Assembly: GCA_944358375.1 (NCBI GenBank)
Contig: CALVQT010000005.1
Span: forward strand, 10,037 to 74,036
Origin: an uncultured Bacilli bacterium
GTDB lineage: Bacteria; Bacillota_I; Bacilli_A; RF39; UBA660
Length of the DNA: 64,000 nt
Direction of reading: 5' to 3'
This document shows, in pieces, positions 27,462 through 35,825 of this stretch (position 1 is its first letter; every line of letters begins with the position of its first letter). A program made the translations under genes and the position numbers. The notes under the pieces were generated by a model. The model worked only from the letters and a program-made list of their open reading frames with translations. It searched no databases and had not been told where the DNA came from.

Positions 27462-27512
27462 TTATAAATTTTTTAAAATGGCTAATTAAAAAAGATAGAG
27501 AGGTGACAATAA

Positions 27513-28661
27513 TTGAATAATAAACATAAAAAAATAATTAGTATTCTGTTATTGTTAGTAATCTATTTATTTATTACTAAGATATATATTTATCCAAATT
27601 ATATAAAATATTTAGAATACATTACTTCAGCATTTTTAATAATAATTGTTTTTATAGCCATTAATATTTTTGGATTTCAAAAAGATAAAAAAACCGAATT
27701 AAAAAAGAATGTTTTAATTCTTGAAATAACAATATTATTTGCTTTTTTTGCAATTTATTATGGATTAGGATTGTTCTTAGGATTCCTTAAGTCGTCTTAT
27801 GCCCATAATTTGTCAGGAATCATTAATAATATTTTACCACTAGCAATACAACTAATTAGTATTGAAATACTAAGGTATGTTATCATCAATTATGATAGAG
27901 AAAGTAAGTTTAATATTAGAATAACTACTATAATTTTATGTATTTTTGAAATAACAATAATGTCACTAAGTAAAGATTTAGCTACACTTACAGATCTATT
28001 TAAAGTAATAGCTCAGATAGCTTTACCATTGGCAGCAACAAATTATACTATGACTTATTTAACTCAAAATATAGGATATAGAGCAACAATACTTTATAGA
28101 CTAATTATTGGAATATATCCATACATTATGCCAATAATACCAGATCTAGGTGATTATTTACGTGCTGTAAGTAAAATTGGTTTACCTATGTTTTTATTTA
28201 TTCAAAGCTATCGCATCATTGAAGATTATAAAATAGGAATAGAGTATAACTTTAAAAAAATTAACTTTAAAAAGAGTGATATTCCAATAATTGTTTTTCT
28301 TGTTATAGTAATTTTTTTAATAAGTGGAAACTTCAGATTTCAGTTATTAAGTATTGGATCAAATTCCATGTCTCCGGCAATAGAAAAAGGAGATGCTGTT
28401 TTATTAGATAAAAAGAAAATTACTAAAGATTTACAAGAAAATGACATAATTGCTTATTTAAAAAATAATCAAATTATCGTTCATAGAATAATAGAGATTG
28501 ATAAAGATGGAACACAAACAATTTATAAAATAAAAGGTGATGCAAATAATTCAATTGATAATATTATCTTGACTAATGATGATATAATAGGGGTAGTTAA
28601 ACTAAAGATTAAATATATAGGATATCCAAGCGTATTTATTTCTGAAAAATTAAAAAAATAA
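27513..28661 (+). CDS. SipW-like (ER-type) signal peptidase with polytopic N-terminal domain
   Basis: 382 residues. Residues 1-255 contain about seven or eight membrane helices. The last helix (about 257-275) is followed by a signal peptidase I domain: SIGSNSMSPAIEKGDAVLL with the nucleophile Ser, IIVHRIIEI with His where bacterial LepB has Lys (the SipW/archaeal type), and KIKGDANNSIDNIIL. Ordinary SipW is about 190 residues with one or two helices, so the membrane part here is extra. It starts at TTG behind AGAGGTGAC. It probably cleaves the three neighbouring secreted proteins. Confidence 0.85.
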   Translation: MNNKHKKIISILLLLVIYLFITKIYIYPNYIKYLEYITSAFLIIIVFIAINIFGFQKDKKTELKKNVLILEITILFAFFAIYYGLGLFLGFLKSSYAHNLSGIINNILPLAIQLISIEILRYVIINYDRESKFNIRITTIILCIFEITIMSLSKDLATLTDLFKVIAQIALPLAATNYTMTYLTQNIGYRATILYRLIIGIYPYIMPIIPDLGDYLRAVSKIGLPMFLFIQSYRIIEDYKIGIEYNFKKINFKKSDIPIIVFLVIVIFLISGNFRFQLLSIGSNSMSPAIEKGDAVLLDKKKITKDLQENDIIAYLKNNQIIVHRIIEIDKDGTQTIYKIKGDANNSIDNIILTNDDIIGVVKLKIKYIGYPSVFISEKLKK

Positions 28662-28672
28662 GGAGAGGCATA

Positions 28673-30052
28673 ATGGTTAGTGAATTTAAAATAGACAAAA
28701 AAATAATCTATATATTAAGTTTTTTCATATTAGTTATAAGTGTAAGTGTTGCTTATAGCTATATTAATAGTGATTTGAATTATTCTTCCAATGTATCAAT
28801 GAATTCACATAAAACAAGCACTAATAATCTCTATGATATGATATCATATTACGCAACACCAGATAATATGCCAAGTAAACATTTGACTAGTAACTCTATT
28901 AATTTTTATAATTCATCATCAGAAACAAATGGTAAAGGAATATATACTATAGCAAGTACTTTAGGTAACACTTATCCTATACATTATTATAGAGGAAATG
29001 TTGATAATAATAATGTAAAGTTTGCTGGATATTGTTGGCAGATAGTTAGAACAAGTGATACTGGTGGAATAAAAATAATTTATAATGGAACATATAGTGA
29101 TGATACAAAATGCAATAATACTGGAGAAAATAGTGTATTGACAATAGCTAAATATAATTCCAGTCATTCGCCAAATTATGTTGGATATATGTCTGGAAAA
29201 CTTTATAAAACTAATACTATTTCAAAAGAAAACTTAAATAAAAAATATTTATTTTCTAATGATGTTACTTGGAATGGTACAAAATATACTTTAGTTGATA
29301 CAATAGAGACAACTGGAGATTGGACTATTGATTATACTTCTGTAAATAATGCTCATCATTATACTTGTCTACTTGATTCAACAGCTCTCTCTTGTTCTAC
29401 AGTCTATTATTTTCAATATTCAGATTCTGAAAATGGTTATTATACTATTTTAGAAGAAGGAGAAAAAATAGAAGATGCTTGGGCTAAAGCCATGGAAAAT
29501 GAAACAGATTCTTCTATAAAACAATATGTAGAAAATTGGTATGCCGAATCTTTGTTAGATTATCAATCGTATATAGAAGATACAATTTATTGTAATAATC
29601 GTAAAACTACATCATCATGGAATAAAGATAAAAATTTAAATGAGAGTGACAAAATTATTCATTTTGATTCTAGCAGAAAGAATCTTTTAAAAGAAAATAT
29701 TAATATTGATTTAACATGTGATCAAAAAGATTCTTTTACAGTAAGCGATACTATTGGTAATGGTAAGAATAAATATCCAATTGGTTTAATTACATTTGAT
29801 GAAGCAATTTTAAGTGGAGTAGGCGATAATACTACAAGCTCTTATATATTTACAGGAACACCATTTTTTACCATGTCGCCACATCATTACAATAATACAG
29901 GTTTTTCTCATGTCTTTTATATAACAGGTTTAGGACATGATGAAATGAATGTTGGTATAGCACAAGGATATCGTCCAGTAATATCTTTAAAAAATACAAC
30001 AACTTTCCAGTCAGGAAATGGAACTGCAAGTGATCCATATATAATAAATTAA
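28673..30052 (+). CDS. Secreted protein with WQIVRT domain
   Basis: 459 residues. The signal segment ILSFFILVISVSVAYSYI is followed by NSDLNYSSNVSMN, then directly by the same C-terminal domain found in the first protein of the operon (IHYYRGNVDNNNVKFAGYCW, QIVRTSDTGGIKIIYNG, FFTMSPHHYNN, GNGTASDPYIIN). The TasA-like domain is absent. AGGAGAGG precedes the ATG, 11 bases after the peptidase stop. Probably a second surface subunit or minor component. Confidence 0.75.
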   Translation: MVSEFKIDKKIIYILSFFILVISVSVAYSYINSDLNYSSNVSMNSHKTSTNNLYDMISYYATPDNMPSKHLTSNSINFYNSSSETNGKGIYTIASTLGNTYPIHYYRGNVDNNNVKFAGYCWQIVRTSDTGGIKIIYNGTYSDDTKCNNTGENSVLTIAKYNSSHSPNYVGYMSGKLYKTNTISKENLNKKYLFSNDVTWNGTKYTLVDTIETTGDWTIDYTSVNNAHHYTCLLDSTALSCSTVYYFQYSDSENGYYTILEEGEKIEDAWAKAMENETDSSIKQYVENWYAESLLDYQSYIEDTIYCNNRKTTSSWNKDKNLNESDKIIHFDSSRKNLLKENINIDLTCDQKDSFTVSDTIGNGKNKYPIGLITFDEAILSGVGDNTTSSYIFTGTPFFTMSPHHYNNTGFSHVFYITGLGHDEMNVGIAQGYRPVISLKNTTTFQSGNGTASDPYIIN

Positions 30053-30076
30053 TAAAAAATAAAAAGGAGTAAGATT

Positions 30077-31582
30077 ATGTTAAAGAAAAGAAGAAATAGA
30101 AATATAAAAACACCTAAATATTTTTATGTACTTATACTTTTTCTTAACCTATTTCTTGGGGTGGGTTACTCAATTCTTAATTCTAATTTAAGACTGGAAG
30201 GAAGAGTAATTGCTACTGGAAATAATTGGAATATTATTTTTGAAAATATTACATATAACACAGATAATTTTACTCAAAATAAAGTTGTAAATATAACGAA
30301 TGGAACAAGTTTAAATTTCTCATTAAACTTAATAAACCCTGGAGATAAATATGAGTTTACATTTGATATAAAAAATAAAGGTACACTAGATGCATTAATA
30401 AAATCTTTAAATATTGATCAGTTAACTGAAGAACAAAAAGTTTATCTTGAATATAAAGTTACCTATTTAGATGGTTCAGAAATAGAAGTAAATGATTTAT
30501 TAAAAAAAGGTGAGAGCAAAAAAGTAAAAGTAACATTAAGATATAAAAATTTAAGAGCAACAGATCTTCTGCCAACTGAAGATGTAAACTTAAATTTAAA
30601 TATTGGTATAAATTATTATCAGCCTCAAGAAGAAAAGTATAATGTTACTTTAATTCATAATTCTGAAACTAAAAATTATACAACTAAAAATATTTCTCAA
30701 GAATTAAGTTTGAATGATATTAATATAAAAGAAAATGATAAAGTGATAGCATGTAATAATGGAACAGTTCCGACAACAGATGATAATGGATTAATAACTA
30801 TAAAACATATAAAACAAGATACTATTTGCCGAATAGAAAGTTCTCTAAAACAAGGTATTGAAAATTCAGATACTACAAAAAATAATCTTACACTATTAAA
30901 TGACGAAATAAACATCGAACCTATAAGTATAATAGTAGAAGAAAATAAAAATATTGCTATTAACTTAAATGGTAAAACTAATAAATTTAATAGTAATACA
31001 GATGTTAGTTATATCAAAAATAACGGACATTTATATATTTTTGATACTACAAGTATCGGTAAGTTACAGACTGATTATCGATTAATTACTAATAATGAAA
31101 AAGGAATATTGATAATTGATGGTGGAAACTATATTAGAAGCTTAGAATCTAACAATAGCAAAGATGGTGGAGTAATAGCATCTTCAGGATATACTATTGT
31201 AAAAAATGCAACTATTCAAACAGATAACGCATATGCAGTATATTCTAGTGGAGGAATTGTTCAAATAGATAATTGTACTATTAATAGAACAGGAACAGAG
31301 TCAAATGGAGTAATAGTATTATATAGTAATCAAAGCAATATTAATATATACAATTCTAATATAACTTCTGTTAGTTCATATCCTATTAAGGCTTATTCAC
31401 AAGAATCAAGTTCAATATATATCTGTAATTCTAAAATAAGAGCAAACGATAGTACCGACATTCAAATAGAAAACAATAAAAATAGTATATTTTATTCAAA
31501 TAATACAATTTTTAGTAATGGAACAAATAATCCAGTAGCAATAGGGCATCCAATCAGAAATGAAATTGCTTGTAAAGAGTAA
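30077..31582 (+). CDS. Secreted TasA-like protein with parallel beta-helix domain
   Basis: 501 residues. A signal segment (VLILFLNLFLGVGYSIL) with NSNLRLEGRVIATG, then the TasA-like domain shared with the first gene (WNIIFENITYNTDNF, LNLINPGDKYEFTFDIKN, LEYKVTYLDGSEIEVND). From about residue 270 it changes to short N-, S- and I-rich turns (KNNGHLYIFDTTS, GILIIDGGNYIRS, GGIVQIDNCTINRTGTES) that look like a right-handed parallel beta-helix (pectin-lyase-like fold). AAAGGAG precedes the ATG. The beta-helix could bind polysaccharide. It is the last gene of the operon. Confidence 0.75.
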   Translation: MLKKRRNRNIKTPKYFYVLILFLNLFLGVGYSILNSNLRLEGRVIATGNNWNIIFENITYNTDNFTQNKVVNITNGTSLNFSLNLINPGDKYEFTFDIKNKGTLDALIKSLNIDQLTEEQKVYLEYKVTYLDGSEIEVNDLLKKGESKKVKVTLRYKNLRATDLLPTEDVNLNLNIGINYYQPQEEKYNVTLIHNSETKNYTTKNISQELSLNDINIKENDKVIACNNGTVPTTDDNGLITIKHIKQDTICRIESSLKQGIENSDTTKNNLTLLNDEINIEPISIIVEENKNIAINLNGKTNKFNSNTDVSYIKNNGHLYIFDTTSIGKLQTDYRLITNNEKGILIIDGGNYIRSLESNNSKDGGVIASSGYTIVKNATIQTDNAYAVYSSGGIVQIDNCTINRTGTESNGVIVLYSNQSNINIYNSNITSVSSYPIKAYSQESSSIYICNSKIRANDSTDIQIENNKNSIFYSNNTIFSNGTNNPVAIGHPIRNEIACKE

Positions 31583-31583
31583 T

Positions 31584-31615
31584 AAAAGATTAAATATTTT
31601 TATTTAATCTTTTTA
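31584..31615 (+). terminator. Strong intrinsic terminator of the TasA/SipW-like operon
   Basis: Thirteen perfect base pairs (31584-31596 with 31601-31613), loop TTTT, further T downstream. Confidence 0.85.
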
Positions 31616-31644
31616 TATGCTAAAATATTTAAGAGGTGTAGTTT

Positions 31645-32301
31645 ATGAAGTTAAATGATCTAAATATTGAATATGATAAATTACAAAAAAAATATGGTGA
31701 ATCAACCTTAAACTCTATCTATAATGGAGGTTGTTCTAAAAATCCAGATTATTGTTTCGTTTTTATGAATCCAACAGGTAGAAATATAGCTTCATTACCT
31801 AATTGGCATGGTCCAAGATCACCATGGTTAGGAACAAAAAATATTTGGGATTTATTTTTTGCAATTAACTTATTTGATGAAGAATTATACAAAAAGATAA
31901 AAAGTATGAAACCAGATGAATGGACTGAATCATTTGCTAAAGAAGTTTACAAACATATAAAATCAAAGAAAATTTTTATAACAAATCTCGCTAAATGTAC
32001 ACAAATAGATGCAAGAGTATTAAGCAATGCTATATTTAGAGAATATTTAAGTTTATTTGAGGAAGAAATAAAATTAGTTAATCCCAAAACTATTATTTTA
32101 TTCGGAAATCAGGTAAGTTCTATATTTTTAAATGAAAAAATCTCTGTATCACAATCAAGAAAAAAACTTTATAAAAAGAAAATAGGTAACAAAGAATTTG
32201 ATTGTTATGTAGTGTTTTATCCAATAGGTAATGGAAGATTTAATATAGATAAATCAATAGAAGATATTAAATGGATTATGAATCAAAAGGAGAAGATATG
32301 A
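31645..32301 (+). CDS. Uracil-DNA glycosylase superfamily protein
   Basis: 218 residues. FVFMNPTGRNIASLPNWHG occupies the place of motif A (water-activating loop) and VVFYPIGNGRFN that of motif B in the UDG fold; a central IILFGNQVSSIFL is the usual strand before it. This is closer to the divergent UDG-like branch than to Ung. It would excise damaged or foreign bases; the substrate is unknown. An extended -10 TGCTAAAAT lies at 31618-31626. The stop TGA overlaps the ispH start (ATGA). Confidence 0.62.
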   Translation: MKLNDLNIEYDKLQKKYGESTLNSIYNGGCSKNPDYCFVFMNPTGRNIASLPNWHGPRSPWLGTKNIWDLFFAINLFDEELYKKIKSMKPDEWTESFAKEVYKHIKSKKIFITNLAKCTQIDARVLSNAIFREYLSLFEEEIKLVNPKTIILFGNQVSSIFLNEKISVSQSRKKLYKKKIGNKEFDCYVVFYPIGNGRFNIDKSIEDIKWIMNQKEKI

Positions 32302-33146
32302 TTATATTAGGTAAATATGCTGGTTTTTGCGGTGGAGTTAGTAATTCAGTAAATCAAACAATTGAATCATTAAAAAAGTATAAAGAATTATATTGTTTGG
32401 GAGAATTAGTTCACAATAGTCAAGTAATCAAAAGTCTAGAAGAAAAAGGTTTAAAAATAATAAATGATTTAGATGAAGTTAAAGATAATTCTAATGTTAT
32501 TATTAGAGCTCATGGAGTTACTAAAGAAATATATGAAAAAGCTCACAAGAAAAATATAAATCTTATTGATTTAACATGTCCTAAAGTATTAAAAATACAC
32601 AATAATGTAGAAAACTATAAAAATAACAATTATTTTATACTATTAGTAGGTAATAAAAATCATCCAGAGGTATTAGGAACTATAAGTTTTTGTGGAGAGA
32701 AGAGTATAGTTTTAGAAGATATAAGTGAGTTAGAAAAAGTATTTCATTTGATTGAACAAAACAATTATCAACATATAGTAGTATTCGCTCAAACAACATA
32801 TAAAGAATCTTTATTTAATGAGATAACCACAAAATTAAAAGAAAGATATCCAAATAGAAATATTCTTATTGAAAATACAATATGTAATGCAACACATTTA
32901 AGGCAAGAAGAATGTCGTGAAATTTCTAAAGATTGTGATTGCATGATTATTATAGGTGGAAAAAATTCATCTAATACTAGAAAACTTTATGAAATTAGCT
33001 GTGAGTATTGCAGTAATACTTACCTAATTGAAACATTCAAAGAACTTAATACAACAAGCATTAAAAACTATAATAAAATTGGTATTATGGCAGGAGCATC
33101 TACTCCTAAGGAAAGTATTCAAGAAGTTATCGATAAAATATCATAA
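32298..33146 (+). CDS. ispH: 4-hydroxy-3-methylbut-2-enyl diphosphate reductase
   Basis: 282 residues. The three cysteines of the iron-sulfur cluster are present: GFCGGV (Cys11), DLTCPKV (Cys94) and NTICNAT (Cys196). YCLGELVHNSQVI and RAHGV are also conserved. It makes isopentenyl and dimethylallyl diphosphate in the last step of the MEP pathway, supplying undecaprenyl phosphate for the wall and glycan genes in this window. AAGGAG lies 7 bases before the ATG at 32298. A longer frame from 32271 would overlap the previous gene by 31 bases and is less likely. Confidence 0.95.
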   Translation: MIILGKYAGFCGGVSNSVNQTIESLKKYKELYCLGELVHNSQVIKSLEEKGLKIINDLDEVKDNSNVIIRAHGVTKEIYEKAHKKNINLIDLTCPKVLKIHNNVENYKNNNYFILLVGNKNHPEVLGTISFCGEKSIVLEDISELEKVFHLIEQNNYQHIVVFAQTTYKESLFNEITTKLKERYPNRNILIENTICNATHLRQEECREISKDCDCMIIIGGKNSSNTRKLYEISCEYCSNTYLIETFKELNTTSIKNYNKIGIMAGASTPKESIQEVIDKIS

Positions 33147-33170
33147 AAAAAAGCTCTAAGAGCTTTTTTT
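33147..33170. terminator. Bidirectional terminator inside the end of the LCP gene
   Basis: AAAAAAGCTC / GAGCTTTTTT with loop TAA, A and T flanked. On the minus strand it contains the last codons and stop of the LCP gene (Lys-Lys-Ser-Ser-stop). Confidence 0.8.
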
Positions 33171-35021
33171 AGTTTCATCTAAAGAATTATCGTTTTCCTC
33201 ATTATTTTTATTATCATCAATAGTTAAATCTTCTTCGGGTAATTCATCTTGTTCAATGTTTTCATTATCTTCTAGTGAATCATCATTAATTTGATCATCT
33301 TCTGATGTTTCACCATCTGTAGGCTTCTCTCCATTACTTCCTAGTTCACCATCACCATCAGGAGCTACTTCTGTCGGTTTATCATTAGTTGCATCATTTG
33401 TATTTTCTTCTACAATAGTATTGTTATCATTACTATTATTATTACTATTATTTGGTGGATAATACGGAGGTTTATAAGGAGTTTCAATAACAGTAGAAGA
33501 ATGTGAAGCGTCAGCTAAATCGGCATCATCAATTTCAATATTAGGAATCTCTCCATTTAGTATATCTTTTATATAACCTTCAGCATAATTAATACTTTCA
33601 GTATTAGGAATCATTACATATAATGGCATAGAACCTCCTGAATAAGTAGTTCTACTAGCATCACTTCCATCTAAAGCATAATTATATATATTAAATTTAC
33701 CATTATTGTTTAATATATATTTAATTATACTTACAATACTATCATTTGATATATTAGTTAAAAAAGTACCATTTAAAGCTTTCAATATATCATTATATTT
33801 AATTAATACTTGTGGTGTAGCAACTTTATTAATAACAGCTTTTAGCATTCTAGTTTGATTAATACCTCTTTGTCTATCACCCTCACTAAAATTTTTTCTA
33901 GCTCTTACAAATTGCAAGGCCATTTCACCACTAGTAATATGGTTATAACCTTTACTAAATGTATAAGAAGTTCCAATTGTTTGATCATAAACACCTGTTG
34001 TAAATGAATAATCACTATAAACATCCAAAGGCAATAAATATTCGATAGCTTTCATAAAAGTAGTAAAATTGAATTTAACAAAATAATCAACATTTACATT
34101 TAAAATATTACCAATACTATTAGCAGCAACTTCACTACCATAAATAGATATATGAGTTAATTTATCATATGCACCAATACCATCAATTGTAATATAATAA
34201 TCTCTTGGAATAGATAATAAAAGTATTTGCTTTGTATTTAAATTAACTACTACTAACATATTAACATCACTTCTAGATGCTTCACTAACAGAACTAGCAT
34301 AAGAATCTTGACCACTTACGTAAATAGCAAAAGCACCTTTTTCTAAGTCTATATCTTTAGTATTTTTAGAATTATCTACTTTTATTTTAAATTTATAAAT
34401 AGTTTTGGTTTTCTCTTTGAAACTATCAACTATATTAGTTTCATCTAATTCATCATTATTATCAATAATATCTAAATAAGAATCTAAAATCATTATAGAA
34501 TCAATTTGACCATCTATTAATGAATCTTTTAAATCTTCAATAGTAGAATAGCCAATATATTCCGCATCAATTTTTGTACTTAATTTTTTTTGAGCTTCCT
34601 CATGGTATTTATCACTTTGATAATATCCGATTAATTTTTTATCAAGATCATCTATTTTATTGTACTCACTTTCTTTAGTGACCATAACAGAATACTCTAC
34701 ATAAGAATCAGTTGAAAACATATTTTGTACGGAAGAAAATAAATTCAATAAAATTATTGATAAAATTATGAATATAATTCCCAATAGTGTACTTATAACG
34801 CTAAATACAATTTTAACTTTTTTCTTTCCTTTTCTTATCACAAAAAAATTTAAAATAATTAGTAATAACAAAAAAATAGCTATAGGTATTATATATTTTA
34901 AAGATAAAATATTAATATTTACTAATACAATAAATAAATATAAGCAAGTGATTATAAAGAATATAAACAAATCTAAATATATGTTCTTAAATTTTATAAA
35001 AAAGCTTTTAAAATTTTTCAT
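33156..35021 (-). CDS. LytR-CpsA-Psr family glycopolymer transferase
   Basis: 621 residues. Three membrane helices at the N-terminus, an extracytoplasmic region of about 120 residues (accessory DNA-PPF-like segment), then the LCP domain: IYVSGQDSYASSVSEASRSD, LLLSIPRDYYITIDG, ALQFVRARKNFSEGDRQRG with the catalytic and pyrophosphate-binding Arg residues. The last 120 residues are a low-complexity acidic tail rich in D, E, N, T and P. LCP enzymes transfer undecaprenyl-linked polymers to peptidoglycan, fitting the polymer locus at the window start. AAGGAG precedes the start on the minus strand. Confidence 0.92.
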   Translation of the reverse strand: MKNFKSFFIKFKNIYLDLFIFFIITCLYLFIVLVNINILSLKYIIPIAIFLLLLIILNFFVIRKGKKKVKIVFSVISTLLGIIFIILSIILLNLFSSVQNMFSTDSYVEYSVMVTKESEYNKIDDLDKKLIGYYQSDKYHEEAQKKLSTKIDAEYIGYSTIEDLKDSLIDGQIDSIMILDSYLDIIDNNDELDETNIVDSFKEKTKTIYKFKIKVDNSKNTKDIDLEKGAFAIYVSGQDSYASSVSEASRSDVNMLVVVNLNTKQILLLSIPRDYYITIDGIGAYDKLTHISIYGSEVAANSIGNILNVNVDYFVKFNFTTFMKAIEYLLPLDVYSDYSFTTGVYDQTIGTSYTFSKGYNHITSGEMALQFVRARKNFSEGDRQRGINQTRMLKAVINKVATPQVLIKYNDILKALNGTFLTNISNDSIVSIIKYILNNNGKFNIYNYALDGSDASRTTYSGGSMPLYVMIPNTESINYAEGYIKDILNGEIPNIEIDDADLADASHSSTVIETPYKPPYYPPNNSNNNSNDNNTIVEENTNDATNDKPTEVAPDGDGELGSNGEKPTDGETSEDDQINDDSLEDNENIEQDELPEEDLTIDDNKNNEENDNSLDETKKSS

Positions 35022-35079
35022 AGTTCAACTCCTTTATTCATAAATTTAATTATACTATAAAAAAAGAATATTTTCTTTA

Positions 35080-35709
35080 TTAATAAAGAAGTTTCACACG
35101 TTTTTTGTCTATTTGAATAAATCCTTCTGTTTTTAAATACTTAAGTTCTCTGGTCATAGCAGATCTATCTACACTTAAATAATTAGCTAGTTCAATAAAA
35201 GAATATGGTAAATTAAAAATTTTTGAACCTTTCTTTTGAGATATAATTCTAAAATATTCTAGTAATTTATCTCGTGTAGAGCGCTTTGTTAGTATTTCAA
35301 TGTGTTCATTTTTAGCATTTAATTGACTAGCCATTAATTTTATTAAATTTTGCATAAAAGTTATATATGAGTCTGATTTTGTAATTTCACTTTCTGTTAT
35401 ATTATCATAATCAATATAAGTTATTACTGACTTTTCTTTAGTAACACAAGTACATTCTTCACTATTAATGGAAGAAATTAAATTTCCAAATATATCATTT
35501 TCCTTTAATTCATCAATAATAGTACTATTTCCGTTATAGTCATTAAAAATTATCTGTAAACTTCCAATGTCAACAATTCCTATAAAATTATCCTTGTTTA
35601 CATTTGACAAAATATTTACACCCTTACCATATGGTACAGTTTGAGCTTTAAGTAATTTCAACAATTTTTCTTTATTTCGCTCTGAAATATTTTCAAATAA
35701 ATTTTGCAT
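35080..35709 (-). CDS. Crp/Fnr-family transcription regulator
   Basis: 209 residues. A cyclic-nucleotide-binding-like beta barrel at 15-120 (VDIGSLQIIFNDYNGN, DIFGNLIS), a dimer helix, and a C-terminal winged helix (YSFIELANYLSVDRSAMTREL, LKTEGFI). It has only the cysteine pair CTC and not the four-cysteine iron-sulfur ligand set of FNR, so it is not a classical oxygen sensor. It is divergent from nrdD across a 116-base gap that contains a palindrome suited to a Crp-type dimer. A role in controlling nrdDG is inferred from position. Confidence 0.9.
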   Translation of the reverse strand: MQNLFENISERNKEKLLKLLKAQTVPYGKGVNILSNVNKDNFIGIVDIGSLQIIFNDYNGNSTIIDELKENDIFGNLISSINSEECTCVTKEKSVITYIDYDNITESEITKSDSYITFMQNLIKLMASQLNAKNEHIEILTKRSTRDKLLEYFRIISQKKGSKIFNLPYSFIELANYLSVDRSAMTRELKYLKTEGFIQIDKKRVKLLY

Positions 35710-35750
35710 AAAAATATCACCTCTAAAATAACTTTAACAAAAAATGTAAA

Positions 35751-35768
35751 ATGTTGCAAATGCAACAT
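35751..35768. promoter_or_regulatory. Crp/Fnr-type operator upstream of nrdD
   Basis: Perfect inverted repeat ATGTTGCA-AA-TGCAACAT. The centre (35759.5) lies about 41.5 bases before the start point predicted from the nrdD -10, which is the class II activator position. Confidence 0.7.
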
Positions 35769-35788
35769 AAAAAAATAAATAAAAAATG

Positions 35789-35794
35789 TATAAT
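35789..35794 (+). promoter_or_regulatory. nrdD -10 element
   Basis: TATAAT preceded by TG. The -35 region is occupied by the palindrome and has no TTGACA-like hexamer, as expected for an activator-dependent promoter. Confidence 0.65.
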
Positions 35795-35825
35795 GGTCTT
35801 GTCATTAGAAAAAGAGGTGTAGTTT

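Noticed and set aside
35080..35709. FNR oxygen sensor
   Set aside because: Only one Cys pair (CTC) is present; the four-cysteine cluster of FNR is missing, so only the broader Crp/Fnr family is claimed.
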